12,480 nt of DNA from Spirochaetaceae bacterium (GCA_031267955.1 JAIRYB010000122.1:1-12480); one strand, 5' to 3'. Positions 1-6,368 are shown, counted from the stretch's first letter. Program-made: numbers and translations. The notes: generated from the sequence alone by a model not told the origin.

Positions 1-1
1 A

Positions 2-115
2 GAAATAGTGCTTGTTGATAGTGCCAAGAAATATGCACTTAAGGTACAAACAACAGGTAAAAATTATACTGAAACCAAAATTATTGCAGATAAACTAAAG
101 GAAGAATATTCATAA
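2..115 (+). CDS. 3' end of an unidentified AT-rich gene (partial)
   Basis: The frame is open from base 2 to a TAA at 113-115 and encodes the last 37 residues of a protein that begins outside the window. The C-terminus is charged and Lys/Glu-rich, starting EIVLVDSAKK and ending DKLKEEYS, which suggests a final beta strand followed by a helix. I do not recognise the family. The codons are strongly A/T-ending (aaa, gaa, att, aat), unlike every other gene in the window, so the gene probably has a different history from its neighbours. It is on the plus strand and converges with the minus-strand TPR gene that ends at 359. It could also be a chance open frame, but the amino-acid composition and uninterrupted frame favour a real C-terminus. 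Confidence 0.6.
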   Translation, partial: EIVLVDSAKKYALKVQTTGKNYTETKIIADKLKEEYS

Positions 116-166
116 CCTATAAGGAATCACAATACCCGAAAACACGAGTCTACAGGAGGATTGAAA

Positions 167-271
167 ATGTCAGGTCTAGAGACGCTGTGGATCATCGTGT
201 TATCCCACAGATCAATCTGCTGCCTTTTAAAGTTTAACATTTTTTATTTCATACTTTTGGGAATAACGTAA
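167..271 (+). CDS. Possible 34-aa hydrophobic small protein or gene remnant
   Basis: An ATG at 167 is preceded by a near-perfect Shine-Dalgarno (AGGAGGA, 154-160) with 6 bases between, and opens a 34-codon frame ending at TAA 269-271. The product begins MSGLETLWIIVL and has a second hydrophobic run, FNIFYFILLGI, near its C-terminus, so it could be membrane-associated. The ribosome binding site is one of the best in the window, which is why the ORF is listed. The end of the frame abuts the first GTGCC palindrome at 273. It may be a genuine small membrane peptide, or the 5' stub of a gene whose body was lost when the repeats arrived. No family is recognised. Confidence 0.35.
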   Translation: MSGLETLWIIVLSHRSICCLLKFNIFYFILLGIT

Positions 272-272
272 A

Positions 273-331
273 GGTGCCAGGCACCGTTACAGATAAATTT
301 TTATCGGGGAAAAAAGTGCCTGGCACCGTTA
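273..331 (+). repeat. Direct pair of REP-like palindromes
   Basis: GGTGCCAGGCACCGTTA at 273-289 and AGTGCCTGGCACCGTTA at 315-331 are two direct copies differing at only the first base and the central A/T. Each core is palindromic (GTGCC-N-GGCAC) and both are followed by GTTA. The copies are 42 bases apart. Palindromes of this kind, occurring in pairs in intergenic DNA, are typical of REP-like elements mobilised by IS200-like (RAYT) transposases. No such transposase gene is in the window, so that link is inference. Confidence 0.65.
310..327 (-). terminator. Possible terminator of the TPR gene, built from the REP copy
   Basis: Read on the minus strand, the right-hand palindrome folds as GTGC-CAG-GCAC followed directly by six T (complement of 310-315). 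It lies about 30 bases beyond the stop of the TPR gene, with a second small hairpin (GGGC-TTTTA-GCCC, 345-333) in between. The stem is short, so termination may be weak. It would close the foldase-nusB-TPR operon. Confidence 0.45.
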
Positions 332-358
332 GGGGCTAAAAGCCCGGCGGATTGGCTG

Positions 359-2125
359 CTAGAAAATCCCCAGCTCGTTGAGGCGGGTCAGTTCCAGGCG
401 TATGGGCAGGTTTTCGCCGTCAAGGGAAAGGCCCTGTTCCAGGGCGGCGCGGGCCTCCCGGTCCCGGCCAAGGGCCCGCAGGCAGCCGGCGGCGCGGTAC
501 CAGATACGGGCCGCGTCAACGCCGCCCGCCCGGGAAGCGGCGGTTTTGTAGTAGCCCAGGGCTTCGTCAAAAGAACGGGCGGCCTCCCTGATCCGGCCAA
601 GATTGGCGGGTACGGGCCAGAAATTGCCGCCGGCCCTGTCCCGGACGGCAACGGCCGGATCCCCGGCGTCCGCCCGCGTTCCGTCCCTGTCGTAAGCTTC
701 CTCTATGGCAAGAAGCAGCGCCTCGGCTTCGGCAAAGTTGTTTTCCCGGAGCAGGGCCAGGGCGCGGTGAAAGTCCAGCCAGAGGCCGCCTATGCCGTTC
801 CTCTCGGCGGAACGGATAAGCCGGGCGCTTTCCCCGTACTGTTTCTGAAAGTCAAAGTAATAGCAGCCCCAGCGGTAGAGAATGGCGGCTCCCGGGCGGC
901 CTACGGGCGTATGTCCTGCCTGGGCATGGTGGCGGTTGAGCAGGAGCCAGGTTTCGGGGATCATTTTTTCCACCGGCCATTCTTCCCTGCGGCGCCTCAG
1001 CAATTCCAGATCGACAAGGGGTTCGGTCCGATTAGCGCCGCTGTTGGCAAGCAGGGCCAGGGCCTGATCCAAAGGGAGGAGCCTGCTGTAAAGGACAAGG
1101 GAGCAGAGATGCCCGGGGTCAATGGAAAGCGCCCGCAGGATAAGGTTGAGTTTTTCCCCCGGCGCTTCCGAGGCGGCGGCCAGGTTGTAGAGGCTGCGGG
1201 CCAGGAGCGCGGGCGGGGTGACGACAAAGCCGTTTTCATCCGGGGACGAGAGGACTATCCACAGGCTTTTGGCGTGTTCCCGGTCCCCGGCCAGGGCCAG
1301 GGCGTCCGCGGCGCGGCCCATATTCTCCTCGCCGCCGAGCCGCGCGTAGATTTCCGCGGCCCGCCTTAAGTCGCCGAAATCGTAGTAGTACTCAGCGGCA
1401 AAATTCAGGGCCTTTCCGGAAACGCCGTCCGGGCCGGATACAGGCCCGGACAGGGACGGAATCAGCTGCCCCGCGCCCCGGACATCGCCCGCCAGGACGC
1501 GGACAATCGCCGCGTTAATGACAAAGCCGGGCCCGGCCGATGCCGGACCGGCCTGGCCGGCGGCGGAGAGGAAGAAGTCCCCGCTCCGTTCCAGCGCGGC
1601 GGCTTTTTCCGGCGTTTCAAACGCGCCGGCAAGGGAAGCCGCTCCAAACGCCAGGGGGAGCAGGGCCTTTTCGGTAATGCCCGAGGCGTACCCAAGCGCC
1701 TTTTCAGGGAAGCCGCAGCGGGCGGCGGCTTCGGACGCTACCGCGAGTACCGCCTCATCGCCGGGGAACCTGTCCGCCGCCCGTTCCGCCGCCGCGAGGC
1801 ATTCTTCCCAGCCCCCGGAAAAACCGCCGAGGGCCAGAAACCGGCGGCGTTTCAGCAAGGAAAGGCGTGACTCGGTCCCCAGGGCCTCTTTTTCCAGGGC
1901 GTCAAGGCGGCGGCTTAGATCCGCAAAGGGGGGATAGGCGGCGGCAAAATCATCGTAATCGCGCAGTTTCTGATGGAAATTTTCCCTGAAAGCCGGCTCC
2001 CCGCCGCGCCCCGGGAAAAAAGATCCGCCCGAACGGACAAATACATAAACCGTCAGCGCGGCGGACAGCAGGGCCAGCGCGGCGCCGGCTATGCAAACCC
2101 GGAAGAGCAGGCGTCGGCGGATCAT
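359..2125 (-). CDS. Membrane-anchored TPR-like protein, function unknown
   Basis: This 588-aa protein has a short basic N-terminus (MIRRRLLFR) and one hydrophobic segment at about 8-31, which predicts either a signal anchor with the remainder outside the cytoplasm or an uncleaved signal. The rest is rich in alanine, leucine and paired helices. TPR-like hairpins are best seen at about 240-264, 269-290, 506-533 and 540-570, the last two with the A-x-x-x-Y/F-x-x-A spacing of TPR helices. TPR folds normally hold protein complexes together; the partner is unknown. The ATG overlaps the nusB stop as ATGA (4 bases), so it is very probably translated by coupling from the foldase-nusB mRNA. It is the last gene of that operon. 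A role in envelope assembly beside the foldase is possible but is inference from position only. Confidence 0.8.
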   Translation of the reverse strand: MIRRRLLFRVCIAGAALALLSAALTVYVFVRSGGSFFPGRGGEPAFRENFHQKLRDYDDFAAAYPPFADLSRRLDALEKEALGTESRLSLLKRRRFLALGGFSGGWEECLAAAERAADRFPGDEAVLAVASEAAARCGFPEKALGYASGITEKALLPLAFGAASLAGAFETPEKAAALERSGDFFLSAAGQAGPASAGPGFVINAAIVRVLAGDVRGAGQLIPSLSGPVSGPDGVSGKALNFAAEYYYDFGDLRRAAEIYARLGGEENMGRAADALALAGDREHAKSLWIVLSSPDENGFVVTPPALLARSLYNLAAASEAPGEKLNLILRALSIDPGHLCSLVLYSRLLPLDQALALLANSGANRTEPLVDLELLRRRREEWPVEKMIPETWLLLNRHHAQAGHTPVGRPGAAILYRWGCYYFDFQKQYGESARLIRSAERNGIGGLWLDFHRALALLRENNFAEAEALLLAIEEAYDRDGTRADAGDPAVAVRDRAGGNFWPVPANLGRIREAARSFDEALGYYKTAASRAGGVDAARIWYRAAGCLRALGRDREARAALEQGLSLDGENLPIRLELTRLNELGIF

Positions 2126-2655
2126 TCGGGCGCTTGGAAACGGAGCGCGGGGCTTTCGGGCGTATCAGACGGGGTCCGGATATTTACCGGTACCTGCGTA
2201 TCCGGCGGGATTTGGGCGTCAGCCAGGGTCCGGCGTATACTGTCGAGAACGCCGTTGACAAAACGGAAAGAGTCCCCGGTGCCGAATTCCTTGGAAATGC
2301 CTATGGCCTCGTCAATAACAATGGAAGGGGGGATCTCGGCCTGGAACATCAGGGTATAGGTACTCATGCGGAGCAGCGCCAGGTCCACGCGGTTCAGCCG
2401 GGAAAAATCCCAGTTTTCAAGGTGGGCGCGTATCATCTCGTCCACAGCGTCGATATTCTGGGAGGTACCGGTTACCAGGAGGCGGGAAAAAGCGGCGGTC
2501 GCTTCGTCCAGGTTTTCCTGCTTATCCGCCTCCAGCCAGGAAAAGCTGAGCAGGTCTTCGGGGACAGGGGCGGCTGTTCCGGCCCTCCTGCCCAGGGCCT
2601 CCCAGGAATAGAGGGCCTGGAAAGCAAGGATACGGCCCTTTCTCCGGGATGACAT
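2122..2655 (-). CDS. nusB: Transcription antitermination factor NusB
   Basis: NusB binds the boxA RNA element together with NusE (ribosomal protein S10) and supports antitermination of rRNA operons. The 177-aa product shows the family pattern: basic start SSRRKGRILAFQALYSWE (2-19), LVTGTSQNIDAVDEMI (60-75), the core W-DFSRLNRVDLALLRMSTY (82-100), and the C-terminal block PPSIVIDEAIGISKEFG (109-125) followed by FVNGVLDSI (132-140). NusB is usually about 130-150 aa, and here a proline-rich tail of ~30 residues follows the conserved fold. The ATG at 2655 lies 2 bases after the foldase TAA and has no convincing Shine-Dalgarno of its own, so translational coupling is likely. Its stop overlaps the TPR gene start. 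Confidence 0.95.
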   Translation of the reverse strand: MSSRRKGRILAFQALYSWEALGRRAGTAAPVPEDLLSFSWLEADKQENLDEATAAFSRLLVTGTSQNIDAVDEMIRAHLENWDFSRLNRVDLALLRMSTYTLMFQAEIPPSIVIDEAIGISKEFGTGDSFRFVNGVLDSIRRTLADAQIPPDTQVPVNIRTPSDTPESPALRFQAPE

Positions 2656-2657
2656 GA

Positions 2658-3692
2658 TTACCAGTTAAGATTGGCTTCAAAAACCTGGAAAGGGTTCCCC
2701 GTGCGCAGTTCGGTTACCAGTTCCTGCTGTGCCCTGGCCAGGACTTCCTGCTGCCGCTGCTGGGAAAGATAGTCTTCGATATATCTTTTGACGGTTACCC
2801 TGGTACCCGGCTGGGCCATATCGTCCAGGCCCAGGGGCTTCATTTCAAGGGTTTCGGTTATTTTGAGGATATTGTAACCCTGGGGGCTTTCCACAAGCGA
2901 AGACACTTCCCCCTGCTTCAGGTTGAACGCCGCCCTCAAGAGATCCTGGCCTACGCGCTGCTGGGCCTGGTCGTTCCTGGGCAAATACCCGGCGTCCCCC
3001 CCCTGATAGCCTGAATCCGGGGCCTGGGCTTTGAGTACCGCCTCGTCGAACCTGGAGGCGCTGGAACCGATTTCCCGGATCAGCTGGTCGGCCAGGGCCC
3101 TTGCCTTGGTCCGGTCCTGCCCGTAAGGCACCAGGATCATGGAAAGCCGTACCGTATCGGGCCGGACAAACTGGGTTTTATTGTTGTTGAAAAAATCGAC
3201 AATTTCCGCTTCGGTGGGGGCCTTTACGCTTTGCAGGATATCCTGCTTCTTGGATACCAGGTACCTCTGGATAATGCCCTGCCGCCGTATCTGATCCCGG
3301 AGCGCATTCAGTTCAAGCCCGGTCTCGTCGGCTATCGCCCTGGTGAATTCCGCGTCCGTAGGGGCGCGGCCCAGCGACTGCCTCAGCTGGTCCCTGAGCT
3401 GCTGGATCTGCTGGTTTACCTCGTTATCGGTTACGGTGATCTTGTCCCGTTCCGCGGCCTGGATAGCCAGGCGCTCGTTGATCATTACATCCAGGATCTG
3501 CCGCCGCTCCGCAGGGCTGAATTTCCGGCGGGCCTGCGTTTCCATGCGCTCAACCTCGGTCCGCAGCTGCTTGACCGTGATCGGCTCGGTTTTGGTCAGG
3601 CGGACAATAGCCGCCGGCTGGAGGTCAGTCTGCGCCGGAACAGCCGCTACAAGGGCAAGCCCGAATAAAACAAAGGGTAAAAAACGTTTCAT
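2658..3692 (-). CDS. SurA/PrsA-like parvulin-domain foldase (exported)
   Basis: This 344-aa protein has a signal peptide (MKRFLPFVLFGLALVAAVPAQ, with likely cleavage near residue 20). A SurA_N-like helical chaperone region follows at ~30-160, with the pattern MINERLAIQAAERDKITVTD at 70-89. A parvulin-type domain lies at ~178-282 and contains GGDAGYLPR (231-239), the typical GGDLGW-like loop, and QGYNILKI (271-278). A C-terminal helix (~300-330) would pack back onto the N-domain, as in SurA. The likely role is folding of outer-membrane or periplasmic proteins. The two histidines usual in parvulins (R-H-I-L and G-Y-H-I) are Met185 and Asn274 here, so isomerase activity may be absent. The ATG at 3692 has AGGGGA 10 bases upstream and a TATAAT promoter. 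It heads the operon with nusB and the TPR gene. Confidence 0.85.
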   Translation of the reverse strand: MKRFLPFVLFGLALVAAVPAQTDLQPAAIVRLTKTEPITVKQLRTEVERMETQARRKFSPAERRQILDVMINERLAIQAAERDKITVTDNEVNQQIQQLRDQLRQSLGRAPTDAEFTRAIADETGLELNALRDQIRRQGIIQRYLVSKKQDILQSVKAPTEAEIVDFFNNNKTQFVRPDTVRLSMILVPYGQDRTKARALADQLIREIGSSASRFDEAVLKAQAPDSGYQGGDAGYLPRNDQAQQRVGQDLLRAAFNLKQGEVSSLVESPQGYNILKITETLEMKPLGLDDMAQPGTRVTVKRYIEDYLSQQRQQEVLARAQQELVTELRTGNPFQVFEANLNW

Positions 3693-3714
3693 ATCTATTC
3701 AATCCCCTACCACA

Positions 3715-3742
3715 ATTATACGACATTCCGGCCTCTTGAAAA
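3715..3742 (-). promoter_or_regulatory. Sigma-70-type promoter of the foldase-nusB-TPR operon
   Basis: On the minus strand a perfect TATAAT (3720-3715) lies 22 bases before the foldase ATG. A candidate -35 TTTTCA (3742-3737) sits 16 bases upstream and matches TTGACA at 4 of 6. The promoter lies just beyond the alaS terminator, so the foldase operon should be transcribed independently of alaS. Confidence 0.65.
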
Positions 3743-3765
3743 ATCCGGTATCTTGAAAGCGTCCT

Positions 3766-3790
3766 ATAAAAAACCGCCGAAGAGGCGATT
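3766..3790 (-). terminator. Rho-independent terminator of alaS
   Basis: About 12 bases past the alaS stop, the minus strand reads AATCGCC-TCTTC-GGCGGTT. This is a 7-bp stem with one T-G wobble and a 5-base loop, running straight into a T tract. The position between the alaS stop and the foldase promoter makes it a good intrinsic terminator, and it also argues that alaS really ends where annotated. Confidence 0.75.
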
Positions 3791-3802
3791 CAGTTACGTG
3801 AA

Positions 3803-5590
3803 TTATTCCAGGACCGCCCGTATCCGGCGCACCCCGGCGGAAGAACTCTGCTCCTTCTGTATCCTGAAGGTACCCATACCCCCTGTGCGCTCCACATGGG
3901 GGCCGCCGCACACTTCCCGGGAAAAATCCCCGATGCTGTAGACCTTTACCTGGGACTCGTACTTTTCGCCGAACAGGGCGGTGGCCCCGCCGGCCTTCGC
4001 CTGGTCCAGATCCATCACTTCCATAGACACCGGCAGATCCCGCTTTATCTGCTCGTTCACGATAATCTCCACTTTCCGCAGTTCCCCGTCCGTCATGGGG
4101 GCGCTGTGGGAAAAGTCGAAGCGCATACGTTCCGCGGTGATGTTGGACCCTTTCTGGGCAACGTGATCCCCCAGGACAATTTTAAGGGCCTTGTGGAGCA
4201 GATGGGTGGCGGTATGGTACCTGGTGGCCATTTCGCCCTGATCCCCAAGCCCGCCCTTGAAGGTCCCGGCGCTCTGGGTCCGGGAAAGTTCCTGGTGCTT
4301 TTTAAAAGCCCCGTCGAATTCCTCCCGGTTCACCTGCATCCCGTTTTCCGCGGCTAGTTCTTCGGTAAGCTCGATGGGAAAGCCGTAGGTGTCGTACAGC
4401 TTGAAGGCCAGGCGGCCGGACATGATCTTCCGGGGGTCCTTGAGGAGGTTCGGGAGCAGCTTCTCAAACTCCCTTTCGCCTTTCAGGAGGGTCTCAAGGA
4501 ATTTGTCCTCTTCTTTTGTCAGTTCTTCCATGATAAAAGAACGGTTTTCTTCCAGCTCCGGGTAAGGGCCGCCGAATTCCTTTACCACTATCTCCGCAAT
4601 GGGCGGCAGAACCTGCCCCTGAATGCCGAGTTTGCGGCCGTGCCGCACCGCCCGCCTGATAAGCCGGCGCAATACATACCCGGCCCCCACATTGGACGGG
4701 CTTACCGCTTTCGGATCGCCCAGGATAAAGGCTGCGGAACGCACATGATCGCAGATGATACGCGCCGAACGGTCCTTGCCGGCATCGGAACCGTAACTGT
4801 AGGCGGCGGCCTTTTCTACCGCCCCCCGTATCCCGGCGAAAATTCCCGTATCGTAGACCGATGTCAGCCCGTTCAGGATGGTCACGGTCCGCTCTATCCC
4901 CATGCCGGTATCGACGCATTTACGGGCAAGCGGCTCGTATACCCTCCCGGCGTTTTTGTTGTACTGCATGAAAACATCGTTCCAGATTTCAAGCCACTTC
5001 CCGCAGGAACAACCGGGGCCGCAGTCAGGCCCGCAAGGCTCTTTTCCAAAATCGTAGAACATCTCCGTATCCGGGCCGCAGGGCCCGGTACTGCCCGCGG
5101 GGCCCCACCAGTTGTCTTCCTTGGGCCGGAAGCTGATCCGCTCCGGGGGGAAACCCAGGCCCCTCCAGATTTCCGCGGATTCGTCGTCCCTGGGCGCGTT
5201 TTCGTCCCCGGCAAAAACCGTCACGCCGAGCTTTTCCGCCGGAATCCCCAGCCACTCGTCCGAGGTGAGAAATTCATAACTCATCTTAATGGCCCCTTCC
5301 TTGAAGTAATCCCCCAGGGACCAGTTCCCCAGCATTTCAAAAAAGGTCAGGTGGCTGGGGTCCCCTACCGATTCGATATCTCCGGTACGTATGCACTTCT
5401 GGTAATCCACAAGCCGTTTCCCGGCCGGGTGGTCCTGGCCCAGAAGATAGGGGACCAGGGGGTGCATACCCGCCGTGGTGAAAAGCACGGTGGGATCGTT
5501 CTCCGGGATTAAGGACCTGCCCTGAATCTGGGCGTGGCCCTTGAGCTTGAAGAATTCTACAAATTTAGAACGAAGTTCATCGGCGGTCAT
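3803..5590 (-). CDS. alaS: Alanyl-tRNA synthetase, short form without C-Ala domain
   Basis: AlaRS charges tRNA-Ala with alanine and edits mischarged serine and glycine. The 595-aa product has the class II catalytic core: TAGMHPLVPYL near the start, HLTFFEMLGNWSLGDYFK at 80-97, and DTGMGIERT at 227-235. It also carries the Cys-rich insert CGPDCGPGCSCG (186-197) and an intact editing domain with HTATH (459-463) and CGGPH (561-565), the zinc ligands of the editing site. The protein stops at residue 595, right after GVRRIRAVLE, where the usual ~875-aa enzyme continues into the C-Ala domain. I chose the ATG at 5590 (MTADELRSKFVEFF) because the family starts there. A GTG 39 bases upstream would add an unconserved, odd 13-residue extension. 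The ATG sits only 6 bases from a -10 box, so the mRNA may be leaderless. Confidence 0.97.
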   Translation of the reverse strand: MTADELRSKFVEFFKLKGHAQIQGRSLIPENDPTVLFTTAGMHPLVPYLLGQDHPAGKRLVDYQKCIRTGDIESVGDPSHLTFFEMLGNWSLGDYFKEGAIKMSYEFLTSDEWLGIPAEKLGVTVFAGDENAPRDDESAEIWRGLGFPPERISFRPKEDNWWGPAGSTGPCGPDTEMFYDFGKEPCGPDCGPGCSCGKWLEIWNDVFMQYNKNAGRVYEPLARKCVDTGMGIERTVTILNGLTSVYDTGIFAGIRGAVEKAAAYSYGSDAGKDRSARIICDHVRSAAFILGDPKAVSPSNVGAGYVLRRLIRRAVRHGRKLGIQGQVLPPIAEIVVKEFGGPYPELEENRSFIMEELTKEEDKFLETLLKGEREFEKLLPNLLKDPRKIMSGRLAFKLYDTYGFPIELTEELAAENGMQVNREEFDGAFKKHQELSRTQSAGTFKGGLGDQGEMATRYHTATHLLHKALKIVLGDHVAQKGSNITAERMRFDFSHSAPMTDGELRKVEIIVNEQIKRDLPVSMEVMDLDQAKAGGATALFGEKYESQVKVYSIGDFSREVCGGPHVERTGGMGTFRIQKEQSSSAGVRRIRAVLE

Positions 5591-5596
5591 GAGAAT

Positions 5597-5625
5597 AATG
5601 TACCTAAGCTGAACGCCCCGGTCAA
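5597..5625 (-). promoter_or_regulatory. alaS promoter, placed for a leaderless mRNA
   Basis: The minus strand reads TTGACC (5625-5620), a 17-base spacer, then TACATT (5602-5597), and after 6 more bases the alaS ATG (5590). The -35 matches consensus at 5 of 6 and the -10 at 4 of 6, with ideal spacing. Transcription would start at or one base before the A of the ATG, which leaves no room for a Shine-Dalgarno. Confidence 0.6.
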
Positions 5626-5648
5626 GCACCGGACGGCTTTCTGGGGCA

Positions 5649-5669
5649 GCCCGGCTTTAACAGCCGGGC
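5649..5669 (-). terminator. Hairpin after the RRM gene, possible terminator
   Basis: GCCCGGCT (5649-5656), loop TTAAC, AGCCGGGC (5662-5669) form a perfect 8-bp stem 19 bases beyond the RRM gene stop. No T tract follows on either strand, so this may be a 3'-end stabilising hairpin or a Rho-assisted end rather than a classical intrinsic terminator. It lies upstream of the alaS promoter and separates the two transcription units. Confidence 0.4.
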
Positions 5670-5688
5670 GATCAGTTAATAATCCGTG

Positions 5689-5979
5689 TTACCAGTTTCC
5701 GCCGCCGCCGTTCCCGTAACGATCACGGCGGGGTTTATCCATAGCTTCGTTGACACGGAGCTGGCGGCCGTCAAAGTCGCGGCCGTTAACGCCCGCGATA
5801 GCAGCGCCGGCTTCTTCGTCAGAACCCATTTCGATAAATCCGAATCCTTTGGATTCGCCGGTTTCGCGGTTAAAAATGATCTTGGCCGAAGCGACGCTGC
5901 CAAATTCGGAAAATAGATTCCTCAGTCCGTCCTCGGTGGTGTTGTAGGAGAGGTTGCCGACATACAATTTCTTAGCCAT
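5689..5979 (-). CDS. Small RRM-type RNA-binding protein
   Basis: This 96-aa protein consists of a single RNA recognition motif and a short glycine-rich tail. RNP2 is LYVGNL (5-10) and RNP1 is KGFGFIEM (44-51), with the exposed aromatics of both motifs present (Tyr6, Phe46, Phe48). The loop NRETGESKGF is typical of bacterial and plastid glycine-rich RRM proteins. The tail DRYGNGGGGNW may add weak RNA contacts. Such proteins bind single-stranded RNA, and several bacterial members are cold-induced; the target here is unknown. The ATG at 5979 was chosen because the RRM starts at residue 4 and GAGAAGGAA lies upstream at Shine-Dalgarno distance. An in-frame ATG 66 bases further up would add an unrelated basic extension. 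A ~350-base non-coding leader with its own strong promoter lies upstream. Confidence 0.93.
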   Translation of the reverse strand: MAKKLYVGNLSYNTTEDGLRNLFSEFGSVASAKIIFNRETGESKGFGFIEMGSDEEAGAAIAGVNGRDFDGRQLRVNEAMDKPRRDRYGNGGGGNW

Positions 5980-6129
5980 TGAGAAAATTCCTTCTCCCGG
6001 AATCGGGCAGTTACGCCCAGGGCGTCCGGGTCGCCATATATTCACGCCCGTATAAACAGGCGGCGCCTACCCCCGCGTGGAATTCCCAAAGAGAATCCCG
6101 CCGCAAGAGAGTTAGGATGCGACGATCAA

Positions 6130-6153
6130 GCCCCGCGCCGTTGCGGGGCGCGG
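6130..6153 (-). other. GC-rich segment with two alternative hairpins in the RRM leader
   Basis: GCCCCGC (6130-6136) can pair with GCGGGGC (6143-6149) across a 6-base loop. CCGCGCC (6133-6139) can instead pair with GGCGCGG (6147-6153). The two 7-bp stems share bases and exclude each other. No T tract follows. It lies about 150 bases upstream of the RRM gene start, inside the presumed leader RNA. A regulatory switch is possible but unproven. Confidence 0.35.
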
Positions 6154-6276
6154 CGTTACAAGCCGCAAAAATACTATTCTGGATTGAGAATCTAAACGGG
6201 GTAAGCTGAAATGAAGTGGCAAATCTCTGAAAACCGGAAATAAAGCCTGCCTGTGCGGGGCCGGGCCAACCGATTC

Positions 6277-6296
6277 TAAAAAAACCCCTGCGGGGC
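6277..6296 (-). terminator. Early terminator or attenuator in the RRM leader
   Basis: The minus strand reads GCCCC-GCA-GGGG followed by seven T, about 35 bases after the expected start of transcription from the promoter at 6368-6339. The stem is short (4-5 bp) but all G-C with a long T tract. It could yield a ~55-60 nt small RNA, act as an attenuator for the RRM gene, or be a second terminator for the 622-aa gene. Confidence 0.5.
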
Positions 6297-6338
6297 ACAA
6301 GTACCGTAAAAAACTCAAAAAATCATCCTGTCAAAGAA

Positions 6339-6368
6339 ACAATACTCTTATTCTCGTTATTTCGTCAA
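6339..6368 (-). promoter_or_regulatory. Strong promoter with UP-like A/T tracts
   Basis: On the minus strand TTGACG (6368-6363, 5 of 6 matches) is followed by an 18-base spacer and TATTGT (6344-6339, 4 of 6). Directly upstream, about 6433-6370 is a run of A and T tracts resembling an UP element. It faces the RRM gene at 5979 and would give a leader of about 350 nt. Confidence 0.6.

Larger units (their letters stand above)
116..358. other. AT-rich intergenic segment with palindromic repeats
   Basis: This 243-base stretch separates the partial plus-strand gene from the minus-strand TPR gene. It holds a 34-codon ORF with a strong ribosome binding site, two copies of a GTGCC-N-GGCAC palindrome and a small GGGC/GCCC hairpin at 333-345. 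The left part is AT-rich and the GC-rich character of the rest of the window begins around 330-345, so the border between the two kinds of DNA falls in or just beside the repeats. Confidence 0.6.

Noticed and set aside
2134..2652. 172-codon plus-strand frame over nusB
   Set aside because: Mirror of nusB in the antisense strand; the minus strand carries clear NusB motifs.
4640..5512. 290-codon plus-strand frame inside alaS
   Set aside because: It lies wholly antisense to the well-conserved AlaRS catalytic core and has no family signature.
5591..5629. GTG start extending AlaRS by 13 residues
   Set aside because: The extension is not family-like, there is no ribosome site, and the -35/-10 promoter elements lie inside it.
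5980..6045. Upstream ATG extending the RRM protein by 22 residues
   Set aside because: The RRM starts right after the downstream ATG, which has a good Shine-Dalgarno; the extension is Pro/Gly/Arg-rich and unconserved in character.
6011..6298. 95-codon minus-strand frame in the leader region
   Set aside because: It starts with a GTG within a terminator-like hairpin, overlaps the RRM gene's upstream region and has no ribosome site or recognisable composition.
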